The notes: generated from the sequence alone by a model not told the origin. DNA of 64,000 nt from Leptothrix discophora (GCF_030705305.1 NZ_JAUZEE010000003.1:124001-188000), one strand, 5' to 3'; positions 25,848-34,277 are shown, counted from the stretch's first letter. Numbers and translations are program-made.

Positions 25848-26166
25848 GGCTGCGCCGAAGATCGACTGGGCGGCGGTGGACGCGGCCGCGCAAGCCGATG
25901 CCCCGGATGAAGACAGCCCCGAGCTGAGCGCCGCCGATGTCGCCGAGCTGCGTCCGATGGGTCAGGTGCTGCCCGGCGTATCGGTGGGCAAGACACGCAT
26001 CACCATCCACATCGACGATGCGGTGCTGCAGGCCTACAAGGCGCGGGCCGGTGGACGCGGATACCAGACGCTGATCAACGAGGCCCTGCGTCGCGGGCTC
26101 CAGGCCGACGCCGTGAAGGAAGCGCTGCGCGAGGTGCTGCGCGAGGAGCGACACACCGGCGGTTGA
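25813..26166 (+). CDS. brnA: BrnA/CopG family antitoxin, first copy
   Basis: 117 residues from a GTG at 25813 overlapping the end of brnT. An acidic N-terminal toxin-binding part (DAPDEDSPELSAADVAEL) is followed by the ribbon-helix-helix domain KTRITIHIDDAVLQAYKARA and RGYQTLINEALRRGL. It should bind BrnT and repress its own promoter at the 25544-25559 inverted repeat. The ribbon strand differs from that of the second copy, which suggests separate specificity and limits cross-talk. Confidence 0.85.
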   Translation: MSKRSLKLAASEAAPKIDWAAVDAAAQADAPDEDSPELSAADVAELRPMGQVLPGVSVGKTRITIHIDDAVLQAYKARAGGRGYQTLINEALRRGLQADAVKEALREVLREERHTGG

Positions 26167-26176
26167 AGTCGACCCC

Positions 26177-26953
26177 TCACGTCGTCGCCTTCAACGCCGC
26201 CCAGGCCCGATCCGCGTCCTGCCCTCGGGCCCTGACCGCCTGGCGGGTGCGCACCCAGAGTTCGGTGCTGGCCATCTCGGCGATGCGGTGCAGGTCGGCC
26301 AGGCTCAGGCTGGCGTCGGCATGGATGGCGCGGGCGATGTCCTCGCCGCGGCCCTTGGGCAGGGTGTGGGCGGTCAGGGCCGCAACCTGCGTGGCGGCAC
26401 TGGCCAAGGCCAGGGCGTCAGCATGGGATGGCGTGCCGTCGCCCGGCAGGCCGGCGGCGTGGATCAGCACGCCGGCCAGTTCCAGCCAGGTGCCCACCTG
26501 GACGTCATCGCCCAGGCTGACGGTGACGGGCGCGGCGTGGCCGTGCTGTTCGGTGAGCCAGCGCCGGCGCGGGGGCTCGGCGGGGATCAGCGCGCCGGGC
26601 TGCGCGGCACCGAAGTGCCGCGCCAGCACGTCGAAGCACTCGCGCTGGTAGGCGATCAGCCGCTCGCGAAGCTCCGGCCTCACCCGCGCGGCGCTGATGC
26701 CGAAGAGCCAGCCGTTGAGCTTGTCGAGGGGGAGGCAGAGCGTGTCGTAGCTCTTGCCGTCGGCGGCAGGTGCCTTCGTTACGCAGGCGACTGAACTGAG
26801 GACACTGTGGCGCTTGATGCGCAGGCGCTGCGCTTCGGCGTCGATCCCGAGGGCTTCGCAGATCGAGCGGACGGAAACGTGCGGGACGCCGTTAACGAGC
26901 ATGGCCAAGATCGGCGCACCGTGGAACGTGATGGAAATGAGGTGATCGGCCAT
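26177..26953 (-). CDS. Antirepressor with P22_AR_N domain and shared C-terminal domain
   Basis: 258 residues. Residues 1-115 match the P22 antirepressor N-terminal family (LISITFHGAPILAMLVNG, then RLRIKRHSVL, LPLDKLNGWLFGIS and the ECFDVLARHFG helix). From PRRRWLTEQHG onward about 120 residues are clearly homologous to the C-terminus of the KilA-N protein at 43224. The ATG at 26951-26953 has GGAGG 5 nt upstream; an ATG four codons earlier is less likely. It lies 53 bp downstream of leader copy B. Antirepressors bind and inactivate CI-type repressors; here the 151-residue repressor lacks a peptidase domain, so it is a likely target. Confidence 0.82.
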   Translation of the reverse strand: MADHLISITFHGAPILAMLVNGVPHVSVRSICEALGIDAEAQRLRIKRHSVLSSVACVTKAPAADGKSYDTLCLPLDKLNGWLFGISAARVRPELRERLIAYQRECFDVLARHFGAAQPGALIPAEPPRRRWLTEQHGHAAPVTVSLGDDVQVGTWLELAGVLIHAAGLPGDGTPSHADALALASAATQVAALTAHTLPKGRGEDIARAIHADASLSLADLHRIAEMASTELWVRTRQAVRARGQDADRAWAALKATT

Positions 26954-27006
26954 GAGGGCCTCCATGGGTTGCAGTCAAGATGCGCTGCAACCCCGATCCC
27001 CATCAA

Positions 27007-27210
27007 GGCGGCAGCCCGGCAGGTGGGGATTACCGGGCAACCCACGAAGTGGAAACCGGCGGGCCGTGAGGCCCCCTGCCGAGCCGCCAAAAACGGATGC
27101 TCGAACGAAAAGGCCGCACGACGTGCGACGGTGCGGCCTTTGGCCGTAGATTGCTTCCGGGATCCCCATCCCGATCCCTGATGAGCAGGGACGGGCGAAA
27201 TCTAGCACGG
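27007..27210 (-). ncRNA. Structured leader element, copy B, upstream of an antirepressor
   Basis: On the minus strand: the shared opening GTGCTAGATT, hairpin 1 (CCCTG-CTCAT-CAGGG followed by ATCGGGAT), an intrinsic terminator-like hairpin GGCCGCAC/GTGCGGCC with TTTTCGTT, and a multibranch domain closed by GGCGGCTCGGCAGG with CCTGCCGGGCTGCCGCC (AG bulge). An inner hairpin GGGCC-TCAC-GGCCC precedes GCCGGTT. Compared with copies A and C the closing stem keeps pairing through compensatory changes. Placement before an antirepressor recalls the c4 antisense RNA of phages P1, P7 and P22; whether it belongs to that Rfam family is not proven here. Confidence 0.7.
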
Positions 27211-27245
27211 GTGAGGATGCCGCCGCAAACGTACTAACAATTTGC

Positions 27246-27274
27246 TTGCTCGATGCACCGATCGTGAATACAAT
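27246..27274 (+). promoter_or_regulatory. Promoter of the second brnTA module
   Basis: TTGCTC (27246-27251), 17-bp spacer, TACAAT (27269-27274), then 6 nt and the brnT ATG at 27281. The transcription start is expected on the A of ATG. Same geometry as the modules at 25572 and 42920. Confidence 0.7.
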
Positions 27275-27280
27275 CTGCGC

Positions 27281-27559
27281 ATGCGAATCGAGTTCGACCC
27301 GGCCAAGAACGAACGCAACATCCGCGAACGCGGCCTGTCGTTCGAGCGGGCTGGCGAGTTCGATTTCGCTGGTGCCACGATCCAGCAGGACGTGCGCAAG
27401 CCCTACCCCGAGGTGCGATTCGTCGCGCTGGGCATGCTTGACGCTCGCCTGCATGTGCTGTGCTTCACCCCGGTGGCTGGTGGCGTCCGCGTCATCAGCT
27501 TTCGCAAGGCCAACTCCCGCGAGGTCAGAGACCATGAGCAAGCGCCCCCCTCTCACTGA
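27281..27559 (+). CDS. brnT: BrnT family toxin, second copy
   Basis: 92 residues and a textbook BrnT: MRIEFDPAKNERNIRERGLS, the central EVRFVALGMLDARLHVLCFT and RVISFRKANSREV. The DPxKxxxN signature is intact, unlike the first copy. The start ATG is preceded by a well-placed promoter and no Shine-Dalgarno, so leaderless translation is predicted. It overlaps brnA by 26 bp. Confidence 0.92.
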   Translation: MRIEFDPAKNERNIRERGLSFERAGEFDFAGATIQQDVRKPYPEVRFVALGMLDARLHVLCFTPVAGGVRVISFRKANSREVRDHEQAPPSH

Positions 27560-27830
27560 TGCCGAAGGCGAAGTCCGTGAACTGACGGCCGCTGACACGG
27601 CCGAGTTCAAGCCTGCCAAGGACGTGCTGCCGCCCGAGCTGTACGCCGGCCTGCTGGAGATGAACCGCCGTGCCGGTGTGCGCGGCCCGCAGAAGTCGCC
27701 GCTCAAGCAGCCCACCACCATCCGCTTCGACGCCGACGTGCTGGCCGCCCTGAAGGCCACCGGCAAGGGCTGGCAGACGCGCGTGAACGACGCCATGCGC
27801 GAGTGGATCAAGTCGCACCCGGCCGGGTGA
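27534..27830 (+). CDS. brnA: BrnA family antitoxin, second copy
   Basis: 98 residues: N-terminal toxin-binding region (RELTAADTAEFKPAKDVLPP) and C-terminal ribbon-helix-helix PTTIRFDADVLAALKATGKG followed by WQTRVNDAMREW. The ATG lies inside the end of brnT, so the pair is translationally coupled. The same GKGWQTR helix is found in the antitoxin at 42311-42613. Confidence 0.92.
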   Translation: MSKRPPLTDAEGEVRELTAADTAEFKPAKDVLPPELYAGLLEMNRRAGVRGPQKSPLKQPTTIRFDADVLAALKATGKGWQTRVNDAMREWIKSHPAG

Positions 27831-27846
27831 GTGCGCGTGCCGCGCG

Positions 27847-27872
27847 CCACCTGGCGTGACCACCTGGCGTGA
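27847..27872 (+). repeat. 13-bp tandem duplication before a hicB remnant
   Basis: CCACCTGGCGTGA occurs twice in a row, ending 5 bp before the ATG of the truncated hicB. It may be a scar of the rearrangement that removed the rest of that gene. Confidence 0.8.
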
Positions 27873-27877
27873 CCACC

Positions 27878-27934
27878 ATGCTCTACCCCGTGTACGTTCA
27901 CAAGGGCGACGCCGGACATGCCCACGGCGCCACC
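27878..27934 (+). pseudogene. Truncated hicB antitoxin start
   Basis: The first 19 codons read MLYPVYVHKGDAGHAHGAT, which is the conserved N-terminus of the HicB antitoxin family. The expected continuation (P-D-F-P-G-C-F) is absent in all frames and the sequence runs into the end of the opposite-strand HTH gene. No hicA is nearby. I read this as the remnant of a fourth toxin-antitoxin locus. A coincidental match is unlikely but not excluded. Confidence 0.55.
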
Positions 27935-28032
27935 CGCAGCGGCTTCCTGGCCCAGGCGGCGCGGCAGGCGATGGCGGCGGGGCATGGACGGCGCGAGGGC
28001 TGCCGTCACGGGCACGACGTCACGACCACACA

Positions 28033-28323
28033 TCACGACGCGCCCTGCCCCAGCCGCAGCCGCGAGATCACCCGGCGCACGTGGCGGTCGCTGACGCCGA
28101 CCCGCTCGGCGATCTGGCGGGTGGTGTGGGTGGCCGCGAGCTGGGCGATGCGTTCGGCCTTGGTCGGCTCGGGGATGCGGCTGATGAGGTGCAGGGCGCC
28201 GCCCATGGCGCCGCGCACGGCGCGGTCGGTCTGGGCGATGGCCTCGTCCAGGCCGTCGATGGGCGAGGCGCGCCGCTCCAGCTCGCGCTGGAGGGTGCGC
28301 AGGATGATGGTGAGGGCGTCCAT
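28033..28323 (-). CDS. Small helix-turn-helix protein after terminase
   Basis: 96 residues. The C-terminus contains a clear HTH: RIAQLAATHTTRQIAERVGV followed by SDRHVRRVISRL. The N-terminal half is helical (LTIILRTLQRELERR). It starts 20 bp after the terminase stop on the same strand. Homeodomain-like HTH of this kind can be regulators or packaging accessory proteins; no assignment beyond DNA binding. Confidence 0.7.
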   Translation of the reverse strand: MDALTIILRTLQRELERRASPIDGLDEAIAQTDRAVRGAMGGALHLISRIPEPTKAERIAQLAATHTTRQIAERVGVSDRHVRRVISRLRLGQGAS

Positions 28324-28342
28324 GTCGTCGGGCAGCGGCGGT

Positions 28343-30544
28343 TCAGCGGCGCATGGCGCGCAGGCGGTGGATCTCGGCCAGCACGGGGTCGGCCGGCACG
28401 GTGGTGGCCGGGCCCCGGCTGGAGCTGATGACGGTGATGGAAAGGTCATCGGCGAGGTCATCGCTGAGGTCATCGGCCCGCGTGACCGCTTGCGGGCCGG
28501 CCGGTGCAGGCGTCTGCACACGGTCAGGCGCGGGGCGATCTGCGGCTGGCTCATCGCCTGAGCCAGCCGGCGGGCGGTTGTCGTGGTCGGCTTCATCGGC
28601 TTCATCGGCATCGTCCATGTCATCGCCGGGCGTCGGCTCGGCAGCCGCGAACATGTCCACGGTCTCGCCGCTCGCCTGGCCGGCGAGCTTGCGCTCGACG
28701 CGCGCCCAGTCGGCCGGGCCCCAGGACGGGATGCCGATGTAGTGGGCCATGGCCAGCGCGTAGACGGCCTTGTCCAGCTCCTCGTTCGGCACGCCCGCGC
28801 GCTTGACCCAGCGGGTGCGGGACTGGCCGCGCACCAGGGTGGTGACCATGCGCTCGGCGGTGAGCTGCTCGAAGGCTTCGGGCGGCATGTGGCGCGACAG
28901 GTGGATATAGCCCGCGCCCTGGCGCACCAGCCGCAGGCGGGCATAGATGGCCCCCTTGGCGATGTCGGTGCCGACCTTCCAGAGCCGCACGCCTCGCTTG
29001 ACCTGGGTGCCGCGGTAGTCGACGTCCTGCCAGGTCGGGCGGCCGAGCACGCGGTCGAGCTCGCGCCGGCCCTTGATGGCCAGCACGTGGCGGCTCGCCC
29101 GGGTCCGGCAGTAGCGGTAGACGGTGTGGGTGACGTGGCCGTCCGAGGAATCGACGGCGCAGGCCCGGATCGGCAGCATGGCACCGCTGGCGTGGCGGAT
29201 GGGCTGGGCGAGGTAGGCGTCCAGTTCGGTCCACGGGCTGCCGGGCTGGCCGTGCTCAAGCTCCGGGTCGCCGTAGATGACGCGGCGGTCCACGAGCTGC
29301 GATTCCTCGCCCCGGCCCCAGCCCCAGACGGAGACCTCCAGCCGCGCGTTGGCGCCGCGCTGGACGTCGACGGCGGCGGTCAGCACGAGGATCTGGCGCA
29401 GCACGGTGCGCAGCGGCCAGTCGCCGGCCCGCTGGACCAGCTCGGCATGCGCGACGCTGTCGCCCTGGCGTTCGTAGGTCAGTGCCAGGCGGGTGTTGGT
29501 GTAGACGCGCATGGGCTGGACGTTGCCGATCGCCTCGGCGATGCGCGCCTGGTGGTGTTCCTTGGCCAGCGTCTTCCAGCTGATGGAGCCGAGCGGGGCG
29601 TAGAACGCATTGAGGGTGACGCTGACGGTCTGGCCGTCGCCCTCGGCGGTGGCGACCCAGCGGGCGCGGCCGCCCATGGCCTGGTCGGGGAGCATGCTGA
29701 GCTTGTCGTGCTCCTCGATCTCGCTGCCGCACGACGGGCAGATCATCCAGGCCCGCAGGACGCGCTGGCCGCCGTCGGCGATGGTGTAGCGGGCGTTGGC
29801 CTGAAGCAGCTCATGCAGGTGGCCGCAGTGCGGGCACGGGACGTGGTAGTGCTCCTGGGTGCCCTGCTGGAACAGGGCATCGATGGCGCAGTCGCCGGTG
29901 TCGGTCGGGGAGCTGACGAAGTAGGCCTTGCTGATGCCTTCGTAGGTGCTCAGGCGGGCCTCGGCGAGCTTGATCTTGTCGCCCTCGCCACCGGTCTTGA
30001 CCTTGTAGCCCTCGCGCGAGACCTCGTCGCAGAACAGGTAGCGGGCGGGGATCTCCGCAAGGTTGGCATCCGAGCCGGCGGTGGTGATGTAGAGCGTGCC
30101 GCCGTCGAACTCCTTCGCGTCGATGGTGTTGCGCTTGTCGCGGCTGCGCGGCGCGGCGAGCTTGGCACGCACGGGCTCGCACGCATCGGCCGCCTTGGCG
30201 AAGCGCGCACTCAGGCGCTTGGCCAGGCCGTCGGTGGGCTCCAGCGCGATGATGTTGGCCGGCGCGGTGTCGATCCAGCCGAGCGCCGCGCAGATGAAGA
30301 CCTGGGTCTTGAGCATCTGGCTGGCAACGCGGGCGACCACGCGCGCGGTCGGGTCGACCGGCGAGAGCACCTGCAGCAGGCGACGCGCCGGCGGCGTGTG
30401 CGCCAGGCGGTAGGGGCCGGAGAAGGCCGCGCCCTTGGGGACGACGACGTTCTGCTCGGACCATTCGTCGAGCCGCGCCTCGGGGTCGGGCAGCACGGCG
30501 CGGGCGGCGGCATCGAGCACGTCGGGATCGCAGTCACGCATCAT
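28343..30544 (-). CDS. Terminase large subunit, lambda gpA family
   Basis: 733 residues. N-terminal ATPase: a degenerate Walker A region RVASQMLKTQVFICAALGW and Walker B YLFCDEVSREG, as in gpA-type terminases (phage_GPA family). Two CxxC pairs (CPHCGH and CPSCGSE) form a probable zinc ribbon. The nuclease half includes LTAAVDVQ and HYIGIPSW. The C-terminal about 100 residues are low-complexity, Asp- and Pro-rich. Start ATG at 30542-30544 overlaps the small subunit by 11 bp and has GAGGAGG upstream. It translocates DNA into the prohead and cuts at cos sites in lambda-type systems. Confidence 0.93.
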   Translation of the reverse strand: MMRDCDPDVLDAAARAVLPDPEARLDEWSEQNVVVPKGAAFSGPYRLAHTPPARRLLQVLSPVDPTARVVARVASQMLKTQVFICAALGWIDTAPANIIALEPTDGLAKRLSARFAKAADACEPVRAKLAAPRSRDKRNTIDAKEFDGGTLYITTAGSDANLAEIPARYLFCDEVSREGYKVKTGGEGDKIKLAEARLSTYEGISKAYFVSSPTDTGDCAIDALFQQGTQEHYHVPCPHCGHLHELLQANARYTIADGGQRVLRAWMICPSCGSEIEEHDKLSMLPDQAMGGRARWVATAEGDGQTVSVTLNAFYAPLGSISWKTLAKEHHQARIAEAIGNVQPMRVYTNTRLALTYERQGDSVAHAELVQRAGDWPLRTVLRQILVLTAAVDVQRGANARLEVSVWGWGRGEESQLVDRRVIYGDPELEHGQPGSPWTELDAYLAQPIRHASGAMLPIRACAVDSSDGHVTHTVYRYCRTRASRHVLAIKGRRELDRVLGRPTWQDVDYRGTQVKRGVRLWKVGTDIAKGAIYARLRLVRQGAGYIHLSRHMPPEAFEQLTAERMVTTLVRGQSRTRWVKRAGVPNEELDKAVYALAMAHYIGIPSWGPADWARVERKLAGQASGETVDMFAAAEPTPGDDMDDADEADEADHDNRPPAGSGDEPAADRPAPDRVQTPAPAGPQAVTRADDLSDDLADDLSITVISSSRGPATTVPADPVLAEIHRLRAMRR

Positions 30545-31115
30545 GGGCGGCGTCCTCCTCGTCGCGCAGCTCGGGCTCGGGCTCACCACCCAGGCCGCGC
30601 ACGGCTGCGGCCAGCAGCTTGTCGTGCGCCTGGCGGAAGCGGGCCCGCATGGCCTCGTCGATCAGGGCCTGGACCTCGGCTGCCGACGACAGGGCCGCCG
30701 CCCGCGCAGCGACCTCGCGGCCCAGCGGCAGGCAGGTGTCGCGCAGCATGCGGAAGGCGGTGTAGATCGTCGTCAGCACGGCCTGCTTGTCGATCAGGCG
30801 CTTGCGGTCTTCTTCGAGCGCGATCTCCTCGCGCTCGGCGGCAGCGCGCTCGCGGCGGGCGCGGCTGACGGCGTAGTCGGACTCCGGTGGCAGCGGCGCA
30901 GCATCGGCCTGGGGCGGTGTCGGCGCCGGCATCACCGCAGTCGTCGCACGGACACGGGCGCGGGTGTTGCGCTCCCACTGGACGTCGGCCACGGCCGGGT
31001 CGATGCGGCCGTCGATGAGCGAGATCCGCCCGGCGCGGATCGCGTCGCGCACGGTCGTCGGGTCCACGCCGCGCCGCCGGGCGTACGCCGCCTGCGAGAT
31101 CAGCTCGACGCTCAT
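30534..31115 (-). CDS. Terminase small subunit
   Basis: 193 residues. An N-terminal winged helix-turn-helix (ELISQAAYARRRGVDPTTVRDAIRAG) is followed by a long charged helix (SRARRERAAAEREEIALEED) and a C-terminal helical tail, the Nu1/TerS layout. Chosen start ATG 31113-31115 has GGAGG 8-9 nt upstream. It recognises the packaging site and stimulates TerL, whose gene overlaps by 11 bp. Confidence 0.85.
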   Translation of the reverse strand: MSVELISQAAYARRRGVDPTTVRDAIRAGRISLIDGRIDPAVADVQWERNTRARVRATTAVMPAPTPPQADAAPLPPESDYAVSRARRERAAAEREEIALEEDRKRLIDKQAVLTTIYTAFRMLRDTCLPLGREVAARAAALSSAAEVQALIDEAMRARFRQAHDKLLAAAVRGLGGEPEPELRDEEDAAHDA

Positions 31116-31308
31116 CGTGCAGCCCTCCCCCATCCCCATCCCTGGGTGCATGGGGCCAGACATGGGGAAATCCTCCCACCCCCCACTGGCACAACCACGA
31201 GGTTCGAATCACCCGCATGGGGATGGCTCGGGAGGGACCCGCGGCCGACCGCCGGGGCGCAGGCGACGACGACGGCGCGACCGCTCGATCGATGTGACTT
31301 CCACGCCA
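31116..31308. other. 193-bp gap upstream of terminase, possible cos region
   Basis: No gene is visible. The stretch is rich in short G/C runs and CATGGGGA-like repeats (near 31125-31165 and 31215-31225). In lambda the cos site lies immediately upstream of the small terminase gene; I cannot identify a nicking site by eye, so this is positional. Confidence 0.35.
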
Positions 31309-32196
31309 TCAGACGCCCCTCCCTCGCGTCCGCAGGTTCGCCAGCTGATCGGCCAGCGCGGTCTGCACGTTGGCGCGCAGATGCTGGTCGGCCACGCGCA
31401 GGACGACGCCATTGAAATCCACGATCGGCCTGTAGCTCGTCGACTTCACGAAGCGCAGCACCTGCAGCGGGCGGCCCGACGCGTGGTGCTCCCGCATGTA
31501 CACGCCCGGCGGCATGCGCTGACCAGGTGGGACGACGAAGTAGCGCCCGCCCGCACGCTTGACTGCCGCACGCACCTGGCCCGAGTACCTGCCATCGATG
31601 ATCCTGCCCTTGGCAGTGCGGTCCGGCAGCGCCATGTTGCGGGTGTACCCCGCCGTCAGCGTCACCCGGAGCTGCGACAGGACCTGCACGATCTGCCCCC
31701 GCGACACGTTGCCGTAGGCATCGAGTCGCGCATCCGTGCCTGCCGTGGTCTGCCAGCCGGCAGGCATCAGGCCAGACAGTTGCAGCGCCCGCTCGACACG
31801 CTTGATGCGACGCGCACCACCGTCGATGTTCGGCCGCAAGAAGCGCTCGGCAGGCGTGCCGCCCCCGGTCGTTGCCAAGTCATCCTTGATGCCCACCTCG
31901 GCTTCCAGGTGCCGCGACCGCACGATGCGCGTGGCGTAGCTGCTGCCAGGCACAGGCTGCGAGCCCATGCCAGCCTTGGCCGCATCACCCGTGGCGGTGA
32001 TGACGTACAGGCCGTTGAGCGCATAGGGCGTCGGCCGATCAAGCCGGCTGCGCAGCTCATCGCGCACCGCATCTCGGGCTTGCAACGCCGTGCGGGTCAG
32101 GCCCGTGGCCACCGCGTTGTGGATGCGCCGCTGGCTCAGGTCCTTCAGCGCGGCGCGAACCTCGTCCAGTCCCTTCACGTCGATCGTGATCTTCAT
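31309..32196 (-). CDS. Minor tail/virion protein, gpZ-like
   Basis: 295 residues beginning MKITIDVKGLDEVRAALKDL and then ALQARDAVRDELRSR. The opening beta-strand/helix pattern and alanine-rich helix resemble lambda gpZ and HK97 gp10 tail completion proteins, and the length is close to gpZ. It is located before the terminase rather than among tail genes, which is unusual for lambda order. ATG overlaps the preceding stop (ATGA). Confidence 0.6.
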   Translation of the reverse strand: MKITIDVKGLDEVRAALKDLSQRRIHNAVATGLTRTALQARDAVRDELRSRLDRPTPYALNGLYVITATGDAAKAGMGSQPVPGSSYATRIVRSRHLEAEVGIKDDLATTGGGTPAERFLRPNIDGGARRIKRVERALQLSGLMPAGWQTTAGTDARLDAYGNVSRGQIVQVLSQLRVTLTAGYTRNMALPDRTAKGRIIDGRYSGQVRAAVKRAGGRYFVVPPGQRMPPGVYMREHHASGRPLQVLRFVKSTSYRPIVDFNGVVLRVADQHLRANVQTALADQLANLRTRGRGV

Positions 32197-32444
32197 CCTT
32201 GCCCTCCCTGCTGCGACTGGTCGCGCCGAGCCTCCCGATCGGCCACATACGCCGCCCGCAGAGCCCGCCCACATTCAAGACCTTCGGACCGCTCGACGTG
32301 CTCGATGAAGGCCCTGCGCTCATCCGCCGACCGCATCTTCCGCAGGCTCACCACCTGAGCCTGTCGGACCGCCGAGAAGATCCTCGGCAGGGCCGATCGA
32401 GCGTCGAACACCCGGCCATCCGGCAGCGTCACCAGCACCGTCAT
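32193..32444 (-). CDS. Hypothetical phage protein, 83 aa
   Basis: 83 residues, MTVLVTLPDGRVFDARSALP onward, with an Arg-rich helix (RKMRSADERRAFIEHVER). Overlaps its neighbours by 4 bp on both sides, so it belongs to the replication-to-packaging operon. No family recognised. Confidence 0.65.
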   Translation of the reverse strand: MTVLVTLPDGRVFDARSALPRIFSAVRQAQVVSLRKMRSADERRAFIEHVERSEGLECGRALRAAYVADREARRDQSQQGGQG

Positions 32445-33403
32445 GACCGCCCTCCCTTCATGCGCTGCACCGCCCGCCGGGCCGCAGCCTGCGACTCCGG
32501 TGAGCGCGCCGCTGCGGCGTGCTCACGCTGCTCGTCGAGGTATGCAGACGTCTGCACGACCTGCTGCCGCGCCGCCTGCTCGACGGCGGGCGGCACGACC
32601 GGGGCAAGCTGGACCTCGGCCGCGTCTCGTCGTCGGCCGGTGACGGTGGCGAGCACCCAGGCCCACTCGCGCTTTCGCTCGACCGCCTCGGCCGCGACAG
32701 CGGCCAGCTCCTCGACCGTCACGCCCTGCTCCAGCAGCGCGACCAGCCGTGGATCGGACGGATTGACCCGCGTCAGCCCGGCAGCCCGCATCGCCCGGCA
32801 GGCCAGGCCGGCAGGCGTGGCGGGACCTGCTGGCCCTGCGGGTTCGGCTGCCACGGCCGGTGGCGGGGCGGTCGACGGTGGCGCGGTCGACGGTGGCGCC
32901 GCGCGCTCGCTTGCCTGCTCTCTCTCCTGCTTCTGTTCCTGCTTCTGTTCCTGTTCCTGGTTAAGCAAGGGTTTCGGAACGGTTCCGGAAGGGTTCACGG
33001 AAGGGAAGTTATCCACACCCAGCAACGGCCCGCAAACCTCGATGAACACGGGCTTCCAGGCACATCCGTCGGGTACGGACGCGGCGATCTTTGCGGCCGA
33101 CTTGCGCTGGTTCGGGTTCTCGGGCTTGTTCCACTCCAGATGACGGCAAATCCAGACCCATTTCGTGGTTCCGCAACGGTTCGCGAAACCCTTGGCGAAC
33201 AGTTCGGCGAACCCTTGCGCAACTCTTTCGGAAGACCATCCGAGGTCTTCCGAAACGTACCCGTCAGGCAATCGGAAGACCCCCGCGATCGTGCTGTGCG
33301 AGCAGGTCATGAGGTAGAGGGCCAGCAGCTTGCCGTCGTCGGTCAGCGTACTGGTTGTGTCGCTCGACCAGAACGTGGCGTAGACCTTGCCGTACTCACG
33401 CAT
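32441..33403 (-). CDS. Phage replication protein, winged-helix (lambda O-like position)
   Basis: 320 residues. The N-terminal domain MREYGKVYATFWSSDTTSTL, then LALYLMTCSHSTIAGVFRLP and WNKPENPNQRKSAAKIAA, is a conserved phage replication-initiation type often seen in prophages of proteobacteria. A linker with Gln/Glu repeats (NQEQEQKQEQKQER) and Ala/Pro repeats (PPSTAPPSTAPP) connects to a helical C-terminus with an AEAVERKREWAWVL helix. It follows the CII-like gene and precedes structural genes. It may load a host helicase; no Walker motif is present. Confidence 0.7.
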   Translation of the reverse strand: MREYGKVYATFWSSDTTSTLTDDGKLLALYLMTCSHSTIAGVFRLPDGYVSEDLGWSSERVAQGFAELFAKGFANRCGTTKWVWICRHLEWNKPENPNQRKSAAKIAASVPDGCAWKPVFIEVCGPLLGVDNFPSVNPSGTVPKPLLNQEQEQKQEQKQEREQASERAAPPSTAPPSTAPPPAVAAEPAGPAGPATPAGLACRAMRAAGLTRVNPSDPRLVALLEQGVTVEELAAVAAEAVERKREWAWVLATVTGRRRDAAEVQLAPVVPPAVEQAARQQVVQTSAYLDEQREHAAAARSPESQAAARRAVQRMKGGRS

Positions 33404-33785
33404 CGGAGCGCCCCCGTTGATGCGAGCCGTGGGCCAGCGCCTCGATCCGCTGCGCCATGCGCGACATCTCGCGCGCGGCCTCGACGTACTCGCGCTGCAG
33501 CTGCGCGCGCTCGTCCTCCGGATCGATCGGCACCGGCGGCGCATAGCCCAGCTCGGCGGCGCGGTACTGGGCGACCACGTGGCAGCCGCGCTGGCGTGCC
33601 AGGCGCTCGATGTGGAGGGCCTCGTCAGGGCTCAGCTTCTCCGGCCGGTCCGGATTGAGGCAGGCCAGCAGGTGGCGCTGCGCGGCCTCCATGCCCTTGG
33701 CCGGCCACAGCGCGAGGCCCGCGGCCTTGCTGCCGCCAACGGCCTTCACGGCCTCGACCAGCGCGTCGTTCAGGGATTCAGGCAT
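33396..33785 (-). CDS. CII-like phage regulatory protein
   Basis: 129 residues from ATG 33783-33785 (an ATG two codons earlier is possible). SLNDALVEAVKAVGGSKAAG and the tail PPVPIDPEDERAQLQREYVE resemble the CII-like/CP76-type phage regulators that replace lambda CII in many proteobacterial prophages. The N-terminal part holds a possible HTH (GGSKAAGLALWP). It lies between Cro and the replication gene, the CII position. No Shine-Dalgarno is obvious. Confidence 0.72.
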   Translation of the reverse strand: MPESLNDALVEAVKAVGGSKAAGLALWPAKGMEAAQRHLLACLNPDRPEKLSPDEALHIERLARQRGCHVVAQYRAAELGYAPPVPIDPEDERAQLQREYVEAAREMSRMAQRIEALAHGSHQRGRSDA

Positions 33786-33962
33786 GGGCATGGGGAGGCT
33801 TTCCAAACGCTTCCAAATGATGTGGAACGGTGTGGATGCGCTCGCCGCGTCATGGGGCGACGATGCGCCCATGAACACGCTGGAGGCACCCGCAAAGGGC
33901 GGGCACCCAGCCCGTGCAAACTGGCGGCTCCGACACCTACCAACCCGCTCGGGAGGGCACCC

Positions 33963-34220
33963 ATGGAACTTGATCCCCTGGACATCAGCGCCGTGCTGAC
34001 TGCGCAGCGATTCCTGCTCGAACAGCTGTACGGGAATGCCTTCGCCGGCAAGCCCGCGGAGTTCCGGGCCTTCATGACCTTGGCCATCGAGCGAACGCGC
34101 ACGGCCAGCACCGTCGCAGAGCCCACCGCGCGGGAACTCCAGGACGAGATCGCCGCGCGCACGGCAGCGAATCTGGAGCGGTTCGGCAACTCGGTGATGC
34201 AGCGGATCCTGAAGCCCTGA
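33963..34220 (+). CDS. Small plus-strand hypothetical protein between CII and Cro genes
   Basis: 85 residues, MELDPLDISAVLTAQRFLLE onward, helical, no membrane segment. The ATG has GGGAGG 8 nt upstream, which together with natural composition argues for a real gene. It runs against the cro-to-cII transcript and would be antisense to it. No family recognised. Confidence 0.6.
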   Translation: MELDPLDISAVLTAQRFLLEQLYGNAFAGKPAEFRAFMTLAIERTRTASTVAEPTARELQDEIAARTAANLERFGNSVMQRILKP

Positions 34221-34277
34221 CCGGCTCCAGCGCCGGCCCGGCTTGCCCGACCAGGCGCAGCGGCTCGGTCGGCCAGT

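Noticed and set aside
31180-31215. T-arm-like GGTTCGAATC upstream of terminase
   Set aside because: The flanking bases do not form a T-stem and no cloverleaf can be drawn around it.
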